NCBI GenBank assembly: GCA_017643645.1
Contig: JAEPNB010000015.1
Coordinates: 1-51,941 of the forward strand
Direction of reading: 5' to 3'
DNA length: 51,941 nucleotides
DNA from: Balneola sp.
GTDB taxonomy: Bacteria; Bacteroidota; Rhodothermia; Balneolales; Balneolaceae
Shown: in pieces, positions 8,370 through 18,030 of the stretch
Numbering within the stretch: the first letter of the stretch is position 1
How the letters are laid out: the number at the start of each line of letters is the position of its first letter
The notes under the pieces: model-generated
What the model was told of the DNA's origin: nothing
What the model saw: only the letters and a program-made list of their open reading frames with translations
Databases searched by the model: none
Program-made: the position numbers and the translations under genes

Positions 8370-8574
8370 CAGAAAAATAATTTATTTACTGATGACTATG
8401 TTTCAGACAGTGTCAACATCAGCATTTGCTCATACGGGATTTGATTCATATGCAGGCATACTATCTAACATTATTGCAGTTGGTATAGTTCTGCTGTCTA
8501 TAGTTATTTATTTCCTGATGAGTAATAGGAAAAGGAAGAAAGAGATTAATACGCACAAAAATGAAACAACTTAA
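8359..8574 (+). CDS. Small single-pass membrane protein
   Basis: A 71-residue protein. A signal-like hydrophobic stretch at residues 7-24 ends in SAFA, followed by HTGFDSY, a second hydrophobic helix at about 33-54, and a Lys/Arg-rich cytoplasmic tail. It overlaps the HXXEE gene by 11 bp, and its stop is directly followed by the ATG of the next gene, which supports its reality. No family was recognised. It may be an accessory subunit of the HXXEE protein. Confidence 0.6.
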   Translation: MRNSRKIIYLLMTMFQTVSTSAFAHTGFDSYAGILSNIIAVGIVLLSIVIYFLMSNRKRKKEINTHKNETT

Positions 8575-8952
8575 ATGACAAAGATCATTGTTAAGCCTGA
8601 TTGTGGAAATGCACCGAAAAAAGAGTTACTGAAACAACTTAATATTGCTTTTGCAAAAGGAAATAGTGACTTCCTTTCAGAGATCGTTTCAGATGACATC
8701 CAGTGGGATATTATGGGCGACCAGAAGATTTCAGGAAAAGAACAATTTATCAGGAAATTAGACACTTTAAAGTCAGAAAAAGTATCAGAGTTAATACTTG
8801 AACGGATTCTAACTCATGGTAAGGAAGGAGCTGCAAATGGGATTATTAAAATGCAGAACGGAAAAGAATATGCCTTTTCGGATTTCTATGAATTTACCGG
8901 AGCAAAAGGCGCTAAAGTAAGATCGATCACATCATATATAGTCAGAATTTAG
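8575..8952 (+). CDS. NTF2-like / SnoaL-like protein
   Basis: A 125-residue cytoplasmic protein with the layout of NTF2-like small domains: N-terminal helices ('LLKQLNIAFAKGNSDFLSEIVSDDI'-like region, residues 19-43), DIQWDIMG, a KEQFIRKL helix, then beta strands ending in VRSITSYIVRI. The family includes isomerases, dehydratases and ligand-binding proteins with a conical pocket; no catalytic residues stand out. The start abuts the stop of the upstream small membrane gene, so it is co-transcribed with the HXXEE gene. Confidence 0.7.
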   Translation: MTKIIVKPDCGNAPKKELLKQLNIAFAKGNSDFLSEIVSDDIQWDIMGDQKISGKEQFIRKLDTLKSEKVSELILERILTHGKEGAANGIIKMQNGKEYAFSDFYEFTGAKGAKVRSITSYIVRI

Positions 8953-9085
8953 ACTCTTGTTGAAGCTTATTCATAGTAGAAAGGTTTATTTATTGCCTAT
9001 GAATTCAATAAGTAAAACTGCTGCTCAAAATCCCTCAAGCAATTTTCCCTACCATTAACTATACTCGTTTAAAAGAGTTAAAACG

Positions 9086-9793
9086 ATGTATTTTATTTTT
9101 GATATAGAAACAATTCCGGATTTCAATTTTATACGAACAGTATTGAATGATCATGATTCCGATCAGGAAACACTTCTTGAAATAGCTTCCGAAGAACTAG
9201 CCAGAAACAAATCGGGCTTCCTCCCTCCTATGTATCATCGAATGGTTTCCTGGGTAGGTTTGTGGATCGAAAATACAGGTCAGCCCAAACAGAAAGTTTC
9301 CTGGAATGGAGAAGATGAAAAAGAAGGTCTTCAACAGATCTTTGATGCCATCGGTACGTTTAAAGATTTCGGACTCATCCATCACAACGGTAAAGGCTTT
9401 GATATTCCGGTTCTGATTTACAGAGCTATGAAACATGGCTTACAAATGCCTGTTCGTCTCAACGATTATGACATCCGCTATCGGTACAGCAAGCATAACA
9501 TAGATCTGGTGGATGAATTCAGTAATTATGGTGCAAGTTCCTGGCCAAAGCTAAAGCATCTTGGTCAGTTGATTGGCATCCCTTTTAAACAAACCGGAGA
9601 AGGAAATCAGGTGCTGGCAATGTTTGAACGTGGAGAGTTGGACCTGATCGAACATTACTGTTATGAAGATGTGATGGCAACTTATATCGTTTGGTTATAT
9701 CACCAATATTCAACCGGACATATTCCAAAGGATCAATTCAATAACCTTAAAGAACGGGCATTGAGCAAGCTCGACGAAATACAAAACAAGTAA
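9086..9793 (+). CDS. Predicted 3'-5' exonuclease (PolB-exonuclease-like, DnaQ fold)
   Basis: A 235-residue protein matching the stand-alone family related to the proofreading domain of B-family polymerases. Exo I is FDIETIPD with D6 and E8, Exo II is HHNGKGFDIPVL (about 98-109), and Exo III is YCYEDVMATY (about 192-201), so the four acidic metal ligands are present. It probably trims 3' ends in DNA or RNA repair in the cytoplasm. It stands alone behind a 133-bp spacer and 9 bp before a lipoprotein gene of unrelated kind. Confidence 0.9.
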   Translation: MYFIFDIETIPDFNFIRTVLNDHDSDQETLLEIASEELARNKSGFLPPMYHRMVSWVGLWIENTGQPKQKVSWNGEDEKEGLQQIFDAIGTFKDFGLIHHNGKGFDIPVLIYRAMKHGLQMPVRLNDYDIRYRYSKHNIDLVDEFSNYGASSWPKLKHLGQLIGIPFKQTGEGNQVLAMFERGELDLIEHYCYEDVMATYIVWLYHQYSTGHIPKDQFNNLKERALSKLDEIQNK

Positions 9794-9802
9794 AAAGAGA
9801 TC

Positions 9803-10405
9803 ATGAAAATTAAAACCCCATTATTCCTAATAATTGCAGTTTCGTTTTTTTGTGCTTGTACTTCAACAAAAATGGACACCCAAAAGCTGGGTGGGTATAA
9901 TGAAAAAATTGAGTCGTTAGTTGTATCAACACTATTCTCAGAATACTTTGAAAAGGCCAGTAGTAGTTTTATTACCGGTATGGAGTCCCAGCTTGAAACT
10001 GAAGGAATTCTGGTTGAATATTACCCATATCCCGAAATTAAAAACGATAGTTTAGATCCTAAAATACAAACTGAGATAATTCTCAACCGAATATTAATGA
10101 AGGGGCTGGAGTTTGAGACTTCACATGCTTTGTTTTTAATTGATACAGAAAGAAAAGTTGAATCTATGAGCTTTGGAACTACTACCAATACAACAAAGAC
10201 TCATTCGCTCCGAGGCTTACTTATTGATATAAATAAAGAACTTGTAGTTTGGCAAGCCGACATCAAACTTAAAAGTGGAGATTTAGGTAATTCTAACCAA
10301 TCCGGCACTTCTCTGGCTAAAAACACTATTGACCAATTACGAGAAGATAATTTTTTAAAACCAGCCGGTTATACAATAACAAAAAAATCAGAAAAATCAC
10401 CTTGA
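9803..10405 (+). CDS. Hypothetical lipoprotein
   Basis: A 200-residue protein with a lipoprotein signal: hydrophobic residues 5-17 and a Cys in the FFCAC sequence, most likely C19 lipidated. The rest contains alternating strands (HALFLIDTERK, LVVWQADIKL), which suggests a compact alpha/beta periplasmic domain; the 'VWQADIK' region recalls outer-membrane-associated lipoproteins that measure degradation or export, but no family is assigned. Its TGA overlaps the TTG start of the following gene, so the two are coupled. Confidence 0.7.
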   Translation: MKIKTPLFLIIAVSFFCACTSTKMDTQKLGGYNEKIESLVVSTLFSEYFEKASSSFITGMESQLETEGILVEYYPYPEIKNDSLDPKIQTEIILNRILMKGLEFETSHALFLIDTERKVESMSFGTTTNTTKTHSLRGLLIDINKELVVWQADIKLKSGDLGNSNQSGTSLAKNTIDQLREDNFLKPAGYTITKKSEKSP

Positions 10406-11946
10406 AGCTTTGGTCATTGTTCATATCACTCCTTTTTGGTTTTCAATTAGGTTACGCCCAGCCTCAGATAGAATATATTTCGGAAAATGAACAGGTTTTC
10501 GTGAACAATTATGAAAATTCAAACCTGAAAAGCCTACCCTCATTCAAACAATTTCTTATAACTACAAATACTACCTCAGGAAGCAGCTTTTATGAAAATC
10601 ATTTAGCCGCTCTTCGTTCAAAAATCCGGGACCGAGATTCCAACAAAAAAAAGGCTGAAGTAATTTTTAAATATTTGCATGATGAAGTTTTTCGCCAATA
10701 TGAACTTAATGCTTTGGTTGAGGAATTGTCTGAAAATCGTATATACAATTGTGTAACGGCCACTTCATTTTTTGTAAGCATGGCTGAAGAATTTGGCATC
10801 CCTTTTCAAATTTATGAAACTCCGGCTCATGTCTACGCTTCCATTCTTCATCGGGATGAAGAAATTATTGTAGAATTAACCGCTCCTAAAGATGGGTTCG
10901 ATTTTAGTTCTAATATGGAATCACTTTTACAGACTTTGGTAGACAGCAAGCTAATTTCGAGAGATGAGTTGGCTGAAAAAGGAGCTGAACAACTTTATCA
11001 GGAATATGTAGCTAAAACCATTCCTGTTTCTAAAAAGCAGTTACTTGCAATTCAATATCATAATGATGCACTCATAAAAGCTCAGAACAAAGAATTTGAA
11101 GCTGCTTATAATCAAATAAGTAAAGCTGTAAATCTTTATCCCAATCAAACTTTTTCTGAGGCTTTTAAATACATAGTAGCTATTTCGCAGTCAGATTTCA
11201 CCCTTGATGCGTCAAAGAAATATTCTCTCATTTCTAAATTAACCCTATCAAGTAAAAATGATTCCACACTCACTTATTCTCTTGTTAATCATTTAGGAGA
11301 ACTCATCGAAGATCTCTTAAAGTTTGAGGAAAATTTTGACCTCGTTAATGAATTACTGATCCGTGTTCAAGAACATGTTCTTCATGATTCCTTTATAGAT
11401 GAAAAATTAAATGAATACTATATCTATATGTATACGGTATTTGCACAGAATGCTTCTCTTAAAGGGGAAACATTAGAGGCAAAAAGAAATATTGAAAAAG
11501 CACTGGCACTTTCTCCTGAAAACAGCCGGCTCACAACCTATTATATATCCGTAACCAGTAATCATGCAACAAAGCTTTCTCAAATAGGACTTTTTGAAAC
11601 TGCAAGGTCTATAGTCGATGAGTTGGCAGCAAATTATCCATCCGGATACCCCATCATAAAAGAGGCACGTGTTCAAATTATCTTAGATGCATTAGTGTCA
11701 ATTCCTTTGGTAATTGAAAATGAAACCAAGTTGCTCCCCGAACTAGAACTGGCATATTCCATACAACCCGAGAACATTTATCTGAAGTCCTTTTCTGCAA
11801 CCGTATTTCATGAACTGGCAATGCAACAAGTCCGAAGATCCAATTATCAAAAAGCTAAAAATCTTATTTTAGATGGTTTGAAATACAATTCTTCAGATCC
11901 CACGCTGCTGTCAGATCTCGATTTGATTAATGAAATCCTCAAATAG
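10402..11946 (+). CDS. Secreted transglutaminase-like protein with TPR tail
   Basis: A 514-residue protein starting at TTG (10402). The signal peptide begins at that codon and the TTG overlaps the upstream stop, so this start is preferred to any later ATG. Residues about 60-190 look like a transglutaminase/papain-fold domain: YNCVTATSFFVSMAEEFGI holds the candidate catalytic Cys117, and ETPAHVYASI the His. From about 215 onward are helical repeats resembling TPRs (FEAAYNQISKAVNLYPN and, later, EALALSPENSRL-type units). It probably acts in the periplasm with the upstream lipoprotein, as a peptidase or a binding scaffold. Confidence 0.72.
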   Translation: MKLWSLFISLLFGFQLGYAQPQIEYISENEQVFVNNYENSNLKSLPSFKQFLITTNTTSGSSFYENHLAALRSKIRDRDSNKKKAEVIFKYLHDEVFRQYELNALVEELSENRIYNCVTATSFFVSMAEEFGIPFQIYETPAHVYASILHRDEEIIVELTAPKDGFDFSSNMESLLQTLVDSKLISRDELAEKGAEQLYQEYVAKTIPVSKKQLLAIQYHNDALIKAQNKEFEAAYNQISKAVNLYPNQTFSEAFKYIVAISQSDFTLDASKKYSLISKLTLSSKNDSTLTYSLVNHLGELIEDLLKFEENFDLVNELLIRVQEHVLHDSFIDEKLNEYYIYMYTVFAQNASLKGETLEAKRNIEKALALSPENSRLTTYYISVTSNHATKLSQIGLFETARSIVDELAANYPSGYPIIKEARVQIILDALVSIPLVIENETKLLPELELAYSIQPENIYLKSFSATVFHELAMQQVRRSNYQKAKNLILDGLKYNSSDPTLLSDLDLINEILK

Positions 11947-12047
11947 AGTACCCTTTCCCATTGTTTTAAATATAATTTAAGAAGCAGAAGAGCCGTCCGA
12001 TAAGTTTTATTAGAAAATTATAATATTGATTTTCTTTAAGGCTCACC

Positions 12048-13631
12048 ATGAAAAAAAACTACTCTTTTTTCCTAATTATGCTGGCTTGTATTGGATGTCA
12101 GAATATCACAAGCTCTAACTACAATGATGGTGATGATAAAGTTCTGAAATTCGACGTTTCCTACTCTCCCGAAATCTCTCAAAGCGAAATAAAGTCAATA
12201 TCAGGATACGCTTCATTATCACATTTTTCTGATGCTTACAACCAGGAAGTACTTCTTTATGAAGGGCCCTCTACCAATTTAGTATTCGCTGTAAATAAAT
12301 ATAGAAACCCGATTTTTGCTTCATTTTTATCTGAAGAAAACACCTATATATTCGGATATAAAGAAACCGCATTAACTCTTGTTTCAGCTGTAAGTCTTCA
12401 TTTCATTAATTCTGAAGACTCAAAAATAATATCTGAACTAAAACAAAGTTCTAATTTTAATACACTGGTTGATAGACTGAAGTATTTATCCGGGCAAGAC
12501 AGAACTTTTATACACGATGAGCTTACCTTCTCTCTGCTGAATGAAATCTCCGTACAACTAAGCAAAGAGTTTTCAGCTAAAAAAGACACTCAGTCTTTGA
12601 ATTTCAAACATGAAATATCAAGTTCAAATCAGTTCACTTTAACGAGCAATACAAAGCTTCCATTCAGTATAAACTTTGAGAATTCAGTTACAAAAGTAAA
12701 TTCTTATATACTACTCACGGGTAACCCGCTAAATATTGAAAATCAGGATGTTCCACAAACCAAACCTGCATTTACAACAAATAATGGCGGCTACGAATTG
12801 TCAATTAAATCTGATCAGCTCGTATTGGACGATAGATTTCAAAAGCTTTCCCGTGATTTCATTTTAAAATCTTATTTAATATTTGGTTTGGATAAAAAGA
12901 ACTACAGAAATAATAACATTGCAGAAACTTCAGTTTTGAATACAAATCTACCTGAGAATCCTACTAAGCTTGAAGCGATAAATCACATCAGAAATCATTT
13001 TCAGGACGAATTGAAGCTATTTTCTAAGCACTTATATATGCAATTGCCCTATAATGATTTAAACCGTGAACATTTTAATAGTTTTGCCTATTTCGTTCAA
13101 ACATTGATCATTTCTCAGGACGCTCCGTCACCTTTCTATAATGACGACACTTTCTATGATGAGTTTGAATCTTATAGTACCCATTCTGAATCTAAGATTA
13201 TTTGTGTTGAAAACTCAGATGAAGTTCCATGCCTGCCCAGTGTAAGCGAAGTAACATACAATATTGGTCAATCAGGATGCAGAGATGGGGAATACAGAAT
13301 TACATTTGGCTCCGACTTTTATGCCCCTTTTGGGCTAGACCGAGGCTCAAAAATCAAAGTTAACTGGGAATTCCGACCTCTAGGAAAGTCAGGTTTTTGG
13401 TTAATTCCGGTTAAGAATAAAAAAACTACCGTAACGGGAAGAACAAAAACTGTTGGCTGCTTTAATTTCGGATCAAAAGATGAACTTACATTATCCATTT
13501 CTTTAATTGATCACGAAAGCCGAAAAAGTAATACTTCTCAAATTACAATAGAAAAACCTAAGACAAAGTCTTCCGGTACATACATAGAGTCAAAGGCTTC
13601 TTACTTTGAAAGTGTACGCATCCTGGAATAA
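12048..13631 (+). CDS. Hypothetical lipoprotein
   Basis: A 527-residue protein with a lipobox (LACIGC, lipidated Cys about residue 17), hence periplasmic or surface-anchored. The central part is rich in Ser/Asn and beta-strand-like. The C-terminal 120 residues contain four cysteines (CVENSDEVPC, GC, GC) and an RITFGSDFYAPF strand, suggesting a small disulfide-bonded beta domain. No family was recognised. It is monocistronic, with a 101-bp leader and a 261-bp AT-rich gap after it. Confidence 0.7.
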   Translation: MKKNYSFFLIMLACIGCQNITSSNYNDGDDKVLKFDVSYSPEISQSEIKSISGYASLSHFSDAYNQEVLLYEGPSTNLVFAVNKYRNPIFASFLSEENTYIFGYKETALTLVSAVSLHFINSEDSKIISELKQSSNFNTLVDRLKYLSGQDRTFIHDELTFSLLNEISVQLSKEFSAKKDTQSLNFKHEISSSNQFTLTSNTKLPFSINFENSVTKVNSYILLTGNPLNIENQDVPQTKPAFTTNNGGYELSIKSDQLVLDDRFQKLSRDFILKSYLIFGLDKKNYRNNNIAETSVLNTNLPENPTKLEAINHIRNHFQDELKLFSKHLYMQLPYNDLNREHFNSFAYFVQTLIISQDAPSPFYNDDTFYDEFESYSTHSESKIICVENSDEVPCLPSVSEVTYNIGQSGCRDGEYRITFGSDFYAPFGLDRGSKIKVNWEFRPLGKSGFWLIPVKNKKTTVTGRTKTVGCFNFGSKDELTLSISLIDHESRKSNTSQITIEKPKTKSSGTYIESKASYFESVRILE

Positions 13632-13892
13632 ACTCATCAGATTACCAGCCCTCCACTCTCAAATTTCTATGAGAGCAATCTTAATTTTTCGGAAAAATCT
13701 ATCCCTTTTTTACCAGCTCATGGATTTTATTCAAAAATTAACGCCTTAAATACTTTAGTGATTAATTAGAAAAGCGCTTTCATAATTGAACCTAATTTTA
13801 TTTATATAAATATATATTTTGCATAATGATTTTAGGCTTTTGATTATTTATAATTCAGTAATTAAAATTTATAACTGAATTAATTATCAGAT

Positions 13893-15242
13893 ATGAAGCG
13901 CCTTTACGCAACTACAATCCTTATTTCTATTTCTTCCAGTTCCTTATTTGCACAGGGTGAGTTACCAACCATCAATGCTGGTGATACAGCCTGGGTACTA
14001 ATGGCTACGGCTTTAGTCATGCTCATGACTCCTGCCGGGTTGGCATTATTTTATGGAGGGCTTACACAGAACAAGCATGTTCTCAACACCATAGGCATGA
14101 GCTATATGGCTTTTTGTACCGGTACACTTGTTTGGGTAATTATTGGTTATTCCTTGGCTTTTTCTGAAGGAAATGCATTTATAGGAGGTTTTGATAATTT
14201 CCTCCTTCAGGGAATCGCCGTTACTGATATAAGCGGATCTATTCCAACCATACTTTTTGTGGTGTTCCAGGGAACTTTTGCAGCCATAGCTGTTGCAATC
14301 GTAAGTGGATCTATTATTGAAAGGGTTCGATTTTCAACTTGGGGTATATTTTCAATTCTCTGGGTTATCATTGTTTATGCCCCTGTTGCACACTGGGTTT
14401 GGGGCGGAGGGTTTTTGAGCGAGTCAGGAGAAATGGATTTTGCTGGTGGCACAGTAATACACGTAAATGCTGGGGTTGCGGGGTTAGTATTGTCGTATCT
14501 GGTTGGAAAAAGGAAAGAACACAGCCTTGAAGAAGTTCGAAAGCCATCTTCGATCAAGTTTATGATCCTGGGATCAGCTCTGCTTTGGTTCGGATGGTTT
14601 GGTTTTAATGGTGGAAGTCAATTAGCGGCTGATGGTATTGCTGCAAATGCCCTTTTGGTAACAAATATTGCTGCTTGTGCCGGCGCATTGATCTGGTTAA
14701 CCATTGAATGGTTTATTGTAAAAAAGCCCACTTTGATTGGAATGGCTTCGGGTGCAATATCCGGATTGGTTGGTATTACACCAGCCTCTGGTTATGTGGA
14801 TGTGACAGGTGCTCTGGCTATTGGTTTATTATCCGGTATAGTAGGGTATTGGGGTGTTGTTCATCTTAAATCAATGATGAACCATGATGACACCTTAGAT
14901 GCATTTGGTATTCATGGCTTGGTTGGAATTTTTGGCGCTTTGGCTACAGGAATATTTGCTAATCCCGAAATTAATAATGGCGCCGGTTTACTATATGGAA
15001 ATCCCGGTCAATTATTAGTTCAAGCCAAGGCTGTTCTTATCACTATTGCCTATTCAGGCACAGCAACCTATGTAACCTGGAAGATAAGTTCATTGATCAC
15101 TAGTGGTGGAAGAATTGAAGAAAAACTTGAGTTAGAGGGCATGGATATTGGCTATCATGGTGAACACCACATCATAATCGGAGATAGCCAGGTAGTTTCA
15201 CAATCAGATTCAACGCCTATTAGTCGAACTATGTTATCCTAA
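13893..15242 (+). CDS. amt: Ammonium transporter Amt
   Basis: A 449-residue protein with a signal peptide (as in many Amt proteins) and about eleven transmembrane segments. Family signatures include GDTAWVLMATALVMLMTPAG near the start, HWVWGGGFL with the D-x-AGGTVIHVNAG segment (first pore His) and FGIHGLVGIFGALATGIF (second pore His). It conducts ammonium/ammonia across the inner membrane. No adjacent glnK/glnB is present, which is unusual because the pair is often linked. The cytoplasmic C-terminal tail is extended by about 40 residues. Its last four bases overlap the convergent flavoprotein gene. The preceding AT-rich 261 bp should contain the promoter. Confidence 0.96.
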   Translation: MKRLYATTILISISSSSLFAQGELPTINAGDTAWVLMATALVMLMTPAGLALFYGGLTQNKHVLNTIGMSYMAFCTGTLVWVIIGYSLAFSEGNAFIGGFDNFLLQGIAVTDISGSIPTILFVVFQGTFAAIAVAIVSGSIIERVRFSTWGIFSILWVIIVYAPVAHWVWGGGFLSESGEMDFAGGTVIHVNAGVAGLVLSYLVGKRKEHSLEEVRKPSSIKFMILGSALLWFGWFGFNGGSQLAADGIAANALLVTNIAACAGALIWLTIEWFIVKKPTLIGMASGAISGLVGITPASGYVDVTGALAIGLLSGIVGYWGVVHLKSMMNHDDTLDAFGIHGLVGIFGALATGIFANPEINNGAGLLYGNPGQLLVQAKAVLITIAYSGTATYVTWKISSLITSGGRIEEKLELEGMDIGYHGEHHIIIGDSQVVSQSDSTPISRTMLS

Positions 15243-17059
15243 ACAACTCTGTCAGGGTCACTGTAATCAGGAATTTCTCCTTTATACCCAAATATGCGCT
15301 TGATCCACTTTACGGTTCCGGCGCTTTGGTTTCTTATATACCATTGATCTGCTGCACGTCTGGCCCCCAAACCCCAACTTGGATAAGGATGAATGGTGTC
15401 AGCTATATTTCTAAGCGAAACTCCGTTTTTCATTGCAACAGCATATTCTGAAATAAATTCTCCTGCATGAGCTCCGACTACGGACGCACCCAGAATTTTT
15501 CCGGAAAATTTCTTGGCAAAAATCTTGATCATTCCCACACTTTCTCCTTCTGTCACAGCCCTGTCAATCTTTGAATACGGGAAGCGATATACTTCAAATT
15601 TCTCTCCTTTTTCGTTTAATTCTTTCTCTGTAGCTCCAACATGTGCAATTTCAGGGGATGTAAAAGTAGCCCAGGTTATATGTTTTAAATCCATTTTCAT
15701 TGGGATTTTAAGCATCGCTCTGGAAGTAGCTATTTTCGCCATATGCTCACTCATGTGTGTAAACTGATATTTACTTGCTATATCACCAATGGCATAAATG
15801 TTTTTCTTATTGGTTCTGCATGAGTTATTAATGGTAATTCCTTTCTTAGTATACTCAATGCCGGCTTCATCCAGGCCTAATCCATCCAGATTTGGTTTTC
15901 GTCCCGTAGCCATTAACAATTTGTCTCCGGTAATTGTTTTCTCTTTCCCTTCAATTTCTATATGTACAGAAACTTTCCCATTAGTCTGAGATACTGATTT
16001 TACAGAAGCTCCCAATTCGTAGTTCACGCCTTGCTTTTTTAATTCTTTAAACAAGATCTGCGTTAATTCGGGATCATCATTCATCATAATTCCATCAGCC
16101 ATATCAATAACTGTGACTTTACTGCCAAGATTTGTAAATGCCTGGCTCATTTCCGTCCCTATCGGCCCACCACCAATAATCAGTAATTCATCTGGCAGAT
16201 CTTCAATCTCAAACAAACTTTCATTAGTTAAATAATCAACAGTGTCAATTCCTTCGATTGGCGGAACAAAAGCACTCCCTCCGGCAGCAATAAAGAAAAA
16301 TCTGGAGGTCACTTTTCTTTTTTCTCCACCGGGTAATTTAATTTCTATTGTATGGGCATTTAAAAAGCTTGCTTCACCCTCAACAACCTCAATTCCCATA
16401 TCTTCAAAAATTTCGGGTCGGTCCGCATCTTCGTATACTTCCTTCCGAACATCATCTACATGTTTAATTACTTTTTTGAAATCGATTTTCGGTTCTCCAT
16501 CTATCAACCCGTATTTACCCGCATCCCTGACTTGCTGAGCTACTTTACCTGCCTTCAAAAGGACTTTGCTTGGCACACAACCTGTCCATGTACAATCACC
16601 ACCCAATTTATGCCGTTCAATCATCATGGTCTTTGCACCGAAATTTGCGCAAATACCGGATGCTGTCAACCCTGCTGCACCCCCACCAATAACTACACTA
16701 TCGAATTCAAAACTTCCGGCTGCTTCACCGTCAGAGTCGTCTACTCTCTTTCTGATTTTTTGAACAGTAGAATAAGCACCACCGGCTAAAAGAAGCACTA
16801 CTACTCCGTAAACCCACCATGGAACATTTTTTCCTGCAATTATCAGATATAAATACGCAGATATAAAAAACAAAATGGTGCTTAGGGCCGGGGCTACAAT
16901 CGATTTACCTTTCCTGTAGTTTTTAACTAACCAGCCAAGTGAAAGTGTAAAAAAGGGAATTGCGCCAACATATATGGATCCGAAAATAATAGGATTGACT
17001 CCGTACTGCTCACCCAGACCAAGAAACCAATCTTTAGCCATTTCAAGAAACTCTGCCAT
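15239..17059 (-). CDS. Membrane-anchored FAD/NAD(P) disulfide reductase (mercuric reductase-like)
   Basis: A 606-residue protein. The N-terminal 105 residues contain three hydrophobic segments (about 23-43, 54-76, 80-96), which is not part of the classical enzyme. From 120 onward it is a class I pyridine nucleotide-disulfide oxidoreductase: GGGAAG at 125-130 binds FAD, GGDCTWTGCVPSK carries redox cysteines C156/C161, IIGGGPIGTE binds NAD(P), ATGRKPN and AIGDIA follow, and the C-terminal dimerisation domain has HPYPSWGLGARR in place of the usual HPTxxE. The family includes mercuric reductase and dihydrolipoamide dehydrogenase. The missing C-terminal Cys pair argues against true MerA. The substrate is unknown, probably a thiol or quinone partner at the membrane. 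Confidence 0.88.
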   Translation of the reverse strand: MAEFLEMAKDWFLGLGEQYGVNPIIFGSIYVGAIPFFTLSLGWLVKNYRKGKSIVAPALSTILFFISAYLYLIIAGKNVPWWVYGVVVLLLAGGAYSTVQKIRKRVDDSDGEAAGSFEFDSVVIGGGAAGLTASGICANFGAKTMMIERHKLGGDCTWTGCVPSKVLLKAGKVAQQVRDAGKYGLIDGEPKIDFKKVIKHVDDVRKEVYEDADRPEIFEDMGIEVVEGEASFLNAHTIEIKLPGGEKRKVTSRFFFIAAGGSAFVPPIEGIDTVDYLTNESLFEIEDLPDELLIIGGGPIGTEMSQAFTNLGSKVTVIDMADGIMMNDDPELTQILFKELKKQGVNYELGASVKSVSQTNGKVSVHIEIEGKEKTITGDKLLMATGRKPNLDGLGLDEAGIEYTKKGITINNSCRTNKKNIYAIGDIASKYQFTHMSEHMAKIATSRAMLKIPMKMDLKHITWATFTSPEIAHVGATEKELNEKGEKFEVYRFPYSKIDRAVTEGESVGMIKIFAKKFSGKILGASVVGAHAGEFISEYAVAMKNGVSLRNIADTIHPYPSWGLGARRAADQWYIRNQSAGTVKWIKRIFGYKGEIPDYSDPDRVV

Positions 17060-17178
17060 AATGAACCGCGTTAGTTATGTATCAAGTTGTAATAATGTAC
17101 AATTAAGATACAATTCACATAGAAATATACTTCACGAAACTGTAAATTAACTCCAGATACTTTCGTTACTCAGGATAT

Positions 17179-17487
17179 ATGTTACTCAGAAACTCCAAAT
17201 ATTCATTTCTCTTAGCTCTACTGGCTGTTGCAGGCTTGTTTTCATCTATGATTCACTATCATAGTGAAGGATTGGAATGTCTGGAACATGCTGAAGAAGC
17301 ACATATTATTCAAAATCAGGACTATTGTCCCATTTCTACTTTAGTATCTGACGATGAATTTGTAACAACATTTGGATTCGAAGTTCTGTTGCCTTTACAG
17401 GAATTACTACTGAGTGATTCTTCTGAAAACATTACAGATCTTTCCATTTCAATAAAATTAGGTCGTTCCCCCCCTTTTTTGGTTTAG
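17179..17487 (+). CDS. Small His/Cys-containing exported protein of a metal-uptake cluster
   Basis: A 102-residue protein with an N-terminal signal or membrane segment (about 8-25), then HYHSEG, ECLEHAEEAHIIQ and DYC, giving a cluster of His, Glu and Cys likely to hold metal. It ends in RSPPFLV, similar to the PP-containing tails of small DUF2946-like proteins found beside TonB receptors. It is the first of three same-strand genes ending with a metal-type TonB receptor. The family call is tentative. Confidence 0.6.
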   Translation: MLLRNSKYSFLLALLAVAGLFSSMIHYHSEGLECLEHAEEAHIIQNQDYCPISTLVSDDEFVTTFGFEVLLPLQELLLSDSSENITDLSISIKLGRSPPFLV

Positions 17488-17547
17488 TATTTCCGCTGTC
17501 CCTCCGGACATTAATCTTTATACACTAAATCAAATTTTATTCAAATC

Positions 17548-18030
17548 ATGAAAAAACCATTTATTTATGCAGCTAAGTCTGCACTTTACATTCTATTAAT
17601 TTCAGGTTTATTCGTAGCCTGTGACAATTCAACCGGATCTGATGACCACGAGCAGGAACCCGTAGGTCTTAGAATCAAATCTTTCGAAAATGAGATTGTT
17701 GGCGATACTATAATCGAGTTATCTGCTGGATCAGTTACCGGAAATATCACTATTGAAATAGATTCAACTAAACAATATGTAGTTATATTCTTAGATGAAG
17801 ACGGAACTGAGTTTCAAGTTGATGGCGCGGAACATTCTATCAACTTTGGTCAAACAAACGCAAATGCTTCGATTGAGATTTTTCAATCTTCGGAATTTGC
17901 GTTTCCAACTCCTTTCAGAGTTACCGGAAATAGTGAAGGTACTACAGATTTAACTGTAACTTTATTCCATGAAGGAGCAGCGGAACTTGTTTCACCGGGT
18001 CTTCCAATTGAAGTGACTTCTTCAAATTGA
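17548..18030 (+). CDS. Hypothetical lipoprotein of the TonB operon
   Basis: A 160-residue protein with a signal of hydrophobic residues 12-22 and lipobox LFVAC (Cys about 25), followed by an acidic DDHEQEP linker and a beta-rich domain of immunoglobulin-like appearance. It sits 60 bp after the His-rich small gene, and its TGA shares its last base with the ATG of the TonB receptor gene (TGATG). It probably captures the same ligand at the outer membrane. No named family is assigned. Confidence 0.75.
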   Translation: MKKPFIYAAKSALYILLISGLFVACDNSTGSDDHEQEPVGLRIKSFENEIVGDTIIELSAGSVTGNITIEIDSTKQYVVIFLDEDGTEFQVDGAEHSINFGQTNANASIEIFQSSEFAFPTPFRVTGNSEGTTDLTVTLFHEGAAELVSPGLPIEVTSSN

